NCBI RefSeq assembly: GCF_018882095.1
Contig: NZ_JACVPD010000001.1
Coordinates: forward strand, 434,001-498,000
Reading direction: 5' to 3'
Length of the DNA: 64,000 nucleotides
DNA from: Polynucleobacter sp. CS-Odin-A6
GTDB taxonomy: Bacteria > Pseudomonadota > Gammaproteobacteria > Burkholderiales > Burkholderiaceae
Numbering within the stretch: the first letter of the stretch is position 1; every line of letters starts with the position of its first letter. Positions 61,795 to 64,000 of this stretch are shown one piece after another. Under the pieces are notes generated by a model that did no database searches, was not told the DNA's origin, and was given only the letters and a program-made list of their open reading frames with translations. The position numbers and the translations under genes were made by a program.

Positions 61795-62561
61795 ATAATG
61801 TAAATAATTTATCTTCTAGTCGTCTGCTGAACTGGTTCAAATTCTCGAGCCCGAGTACTTTTTACCCTTTGGCTGGAAAAATGATCCCTTGGTTCTGGGC
61901 GCTCGCGCTCGTTTTTGGGGTGGCAGGCCTATGGATTAGCTTTTTTGTTGCCCCGGTAGACGCAGTTCAGGGACAAGGCTATCGCATTATTTTTGTTCAT
62001 GTCCCAGTGTCTTGGATGTCCATGTTCATTTATCTAGTGATGGCTGCATGGGCGGGCTTAGGCTTGATATTTAATGCACGCTTATCCGCCATGATGGCGC
62101 AGGCTCTTGCTCCGATAGGCGCTTGGATGGCCTTTCTTTCGCTATGGACTGGTGCTTTTTGGGGTAAGCCAATGTGGGGCGCTTGGTGGGTCTGGGATGC
62201 CCGCTTAACATCAGAATTAATCCTCCTTTTCTTATATCTTGGATTTATTGCATTACAGGCCTCAATTGATAATGCCCGCCGCGCTGATAAAGCAGGGGCA
62301 ATCTTGGCTTTAGTTGGCGTAGTCAACGTGCCGATTATTTATTTTTCAGTGAAATGGTGGAACACCTTACATCAAGGTGCCTCGGTGTCTTTAACGAAGG
62401 CTCCCGCCATGGCTCAGACCATGCTGTGGGGAATGCTATTAATGGCTTTATGCTTATGGATGTACTCAATTGCAGTAGGGTTAATGCGTGTGCGCGCCAT
62501 CATTTTGGAGCGTGAGGCCCATACTGACTGGGTCAAGCAATTAAATGAGGTTAAGCGTTAA
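61791..62561 (+). CDS. ccmC: Haem delivery protein CcmC
   Basis: 256 residues, six membrane helices, with the Trp-rich haem-handling motif WGAWWVWDARLTSELIL and the flanking His (FVHVPVSW, WWNTLHQG). It loads haem onto CcmE in the periplasm. It begins in the 4-base overlap with ccmB and its stop shares a base with ccmD. Confidence 0.95.
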   Translation: MNNVNNLSSSRLLNWFKFSSPSTFYPLAGKMIPWFWALALVFGVAGLWISFFVAPVDAVQGQGYRIIFVHVPVSWMSMFIYLVMAAWAGLGLIFNARLSAMMAQALAPIGAWMAFLSLWTGAFWGKPMWGAWWVWDARLTSELILLFLYLGFIALQASIDNARRADKAGAILALVGVVNVPIIYFSVKWWNTLHQGASVSLTKAPAMAQTMLWGMLLMALCLWMYSIAVGLMRVRAIILEREAHTDWVKQLNEVKR

Positions 62562-62749
62562 TGTGGAATAGTCCTGCAGAATTTTTTGCGATGGGTGGTT
62601 ATGCTCTCTACGTCTGGTGTAGTTTTGGAATCTGCGCGGCCGTCTTTTTGATGGAGCCCTTAGCTGTTCGAGTACGTCACAAGGCGATTGTGCGCAGACT
62701 GCAACGAGAAATCATGGCGGAGCAGCTTGATCAAAAGGGTGGAAAGTGA
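62561..62749 (+). CDS. ccmD: Small haem exporter subunit CcmD
   Basis: 62 residues: [18 protein letters not shown] followed by a charged C-terminus. The single helix and the position between ccmC and ccmE define CcmD. It releases holo-CcmE. It overlaps ccmC by one base and ccmE by four. Confidence 0.93.
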   Translation: MWNSPAEFFAMGGYALYVWCSFGICAAVFLMEPLAVRVRHKAIVRRLQREIMAEQLDQKGGK

Positions 62750-63177
62750 AACCTAGGCAGAAGCGAGTAGCCATTATTGTTGGCGCACTGATTGCAATTG
62801 GTATAGCGGCAACATTAATTTTGAATGCGCTCAATAGCAATATTGCCTTATTTGTCACGCCGAGTGAGGTCGCTGCGGGTAAGGCACCTACAGGACAAGC
62901 TTTTCGAATTGGGGGCATGGTTCAGGACGGCTCCGTTAAAAGGGATGGCGTAACGGTGAATTTTGTTATTACTGATATGGTGAAAAGCATTCCGGTTGCT
63001 TACACAGGTATTCTTCCGGATTTATTTAAAGAGGGTAAGGGCGCTGTGGTTCAAGGCCGACTTGATTCTAATGGCCAATTTATTGCCAGCGAAGTGCTGG
63101 CTAAGCATGATGAAAACTATATGCCACCAGAGGCGAAGCATGCTTTGGATCAGGCTCAAAAAAATGGAAGTAAATAA
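62746..63177 (+). CDS. ccmE: Haem chaperone CcmE
   Basis: 143 residues. N-terminal signal-anchor ([21 protein letters not shown], shown in part), OB-fold with [14 protein letters not shown] and [16 protein letters not shown], and the haem-attaching His in [11 protein letters not shown]. It receives haem covalently and passes it to CcmF/H. GTG start in the 4-base overlap with ccmD. Confidence 0.95.
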   Translation: MKPRQKRVAIIVGALIAIGIAATLILNALNSNIALFVTPSEVAAGKAPTGQAFRIGGMVQDGSVKRDGVTVNFVITDMVKSIPVAYTGILPDLFKEGKGAVVQGRLDSNGQFIASEVLAKHDENYMPPEAKHALDQAQKNGSK

Positions 63178-64000
63178 TGATTCCTGAATTTGGTCACTAC
63201 GCATTAATCCTGGCTTTATGTATTGCCATCATTCAAGGTGTGCTGCCATTACTCGGCGCTCATCAAAGCCGGCGTGAATGGATTCTGTTGGCTAGACCAG
63301 CAGCCCAAGTAGTGTTCTTGTTGCTAGCAATTGCCTTCTTCAATTTGGCATGGAGTTTCTATATCAACGATTTTTCTGTGCTCTATGTTGCCGAGCATTC
63401 AAACTCTCAAATGCCGGTAATGTACCGCATCAGTGCAGTGTGGGGCGGTCATGAAGGCTCACTATTACTATGGGTTTTCTTGCTATCCACATGGGCTTTT
63501 TTAGTTGCCCAACTCTCCAAGTCACTCGATGAATTCATGGTGGCGCGTGTGCTCGGTGTGTTGGGCTTGGTGATGATTGGTTTGTTATTGTTTGTTTTGT
63601 TGACCTCAAATCCTTTCGAAAGACTGTTACCTGCTGCTCCAGAGGGGCGCTCTTTAAATCCCTTATTACAAGATCCTGGTCTAGTATTCCATCCCCCAAT
63701 GCTTTACATGGGCTATGTTGGTTTCTCAGTAGCCTTTGCATTTGCGATTGCTTCTTTATTATCTGGTCGATTAGATGCCGCTTGGGCGCGGTGGTCGCGT
63801 CCTTGGACAACAGCGGCATGGGTGTTTTTGACGCTGGGTATTGCTCTGGGATCTTGGTGGGCTTATTACGAATTGGGTTGGGGCGGTTGGTGGTTCTGGG
63901 ACCCAGTTGAGAATGCCTCTTTTATGCCCTGGTTGGTCGGTACAGCGCTGTTACATTCTTTAGCTGTTACCGAGAAGCGCGGTGGGTTCAAGAGTTGGAC
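63177..64000 (+). CDS. ccmF: Cytochrome c haem lyase CcmF, 5' part (continues past window)
   Basis: ATG on the last base of the ccmE stop (TAATG). The first 274 codons show a polytopic membrane protein: [19 protein letters not shown], then [20 protein letters not shown] and the WWD-type haem motif [21 protein letters not shown] at the window end (cited as short fragments [10 protein letters not shown] and [11 protein letters not shown]). CcmF ligates haem to apocytochromes with CcmH. No frameshift in the visible part. Confidence 0.96.
   Translation, partial: MIPEFGHYALILALCIAIIQGVLPLLGAHQSRREWILLARPAAQVVFLLLAIAFFNLAWSFYINDFSVLYVAEHSNSQMPVMYRISAVWGGHEGSLLLWVFLLSTWAFLVAQLSKSLDEFMVARVLGVLGLVMIGLLLFVLLTSNPFERLLPAAPEGRSLNPLLQDPGLVFHPPMLYMGYVGFSVAFAFAIASLLSGRLDAAWARWSRPWTTAAWVFLTLGIALGSWWAYYELGWGGWWFWDPVENASFMPWLVGTALLHSLAVTEKRGGFKSW

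Noticed and set aside
1..64000. CRISPR arrays, insertion sequences, rRNA or tRNA genes
   Set aside because: None seen: no regularly spaced repeats, no transposase-like proteins and no RNA gene signatures on either strand.

Overview
The window is a large photosynthesis gene cluster (PGC) and its flank from an aerobic anoxygenic phototrophic bacterium. The moderate-to-low GC content, the gene families and the gene order point to a freshwater betaproteobacterium, most likely Burkholderiaceae close to Polynucleobacter. The genus is inferred from gene content and composition, not from a database search.

Layout. (a) 1-6260, plus strand: end of bchY, bchZ, a 48-aa coupled ORF, pufB, an unrecognised 74-aa membrane protein, pufA, an intercistronic hairpin, pufL, pufM, pufC and a terminator. 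(b) 6283-8889: crtI and crtB. (c) 8903-14286, minus strand: aerR-ppsR-crtA-crtD-crtC, read in that order. (d) 14584-25002, plus strand: bchF, bchM, lhaA, puhA, puhB, puhC, acsF, puhE, bchG, a Bch2-like transporter, bchP and a 40-aa membrane protein. (e) 24999-27780, minus strand: bciB, nnrU, a lipoprotein and the lipocalin blc. (f) 27906-31646: gpx, small membrane proteins, and the LH2 operon pucB-pucA-pucC on the minus strand. (g) 31691-35747: PpsR box, hemA, dxs, a small membrane protein and tspO. (h) 35758-39794, minus strand: a DsbA/FrnE protein and egtD-egtB with a MalY-like PLP enzyme. (i) 39890-46343: DUF427, then a CoA-transferase / HMG-CoA-lyase-like / Bug / dehalogenase-like / LeuC-like / LeuD-like cluster that could convert a C5 dicarboxylate to pyruvate and acetyl-CoA. 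(j) 46633-57017: small stress-type genes including a CRY-DASH flavoprotein, an iron-sulfur photolyase, and DUF393, chalcone-isomerase-like and DUF3833 proteins, a set often seen with photo-oxidative stress. (k) 57163-60321: exported and solute-binding proteins. (l) 60485-64000: ccmABCDE and the start of ccmF for cytochrome c maturation, which PufC requires.

How it works together: HemA and Dxs feed the tetrapyrrole and isoprenoid branches. BchM, AcsF, BciB, BchF, BchY/Z, BchG and BchP build bacteriochlorophyll a. CrtB, I, C, D and A build spheroidene-type carotenoids. Puf, Puh and Puc proteins make the reaction centre, LH1 and LH2. LhaA, PucC, PuhB, PuhC and PuhE assemble them. PpsR, AerR and possibly TspO regulate.

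Most unusual observation: the annotated BchF carries a C-terminal 43-residue domain that matches the LH2 beta polypeptide (PucB) encoded about 15.6 kb away at 39 of 43 positions, while about half of the identical residues use different codons. It looks like an ancient, selectively maintained fusion of a bacteriochlorophyll biosynthesis enzyme to a pigment-binding antenna subunit. Also notable are LH2 alpha residues Phe44 and Leu45, the signature of blue-shifted B800-820 antennas; an unrecognised membrane protein between pufB and pufA; and a 283-bp crtD/crtC overlap. No rRNA, tRNA, CRISPR array or insertion sequence was seen, and no stretch over 300 bases lacks a gene.
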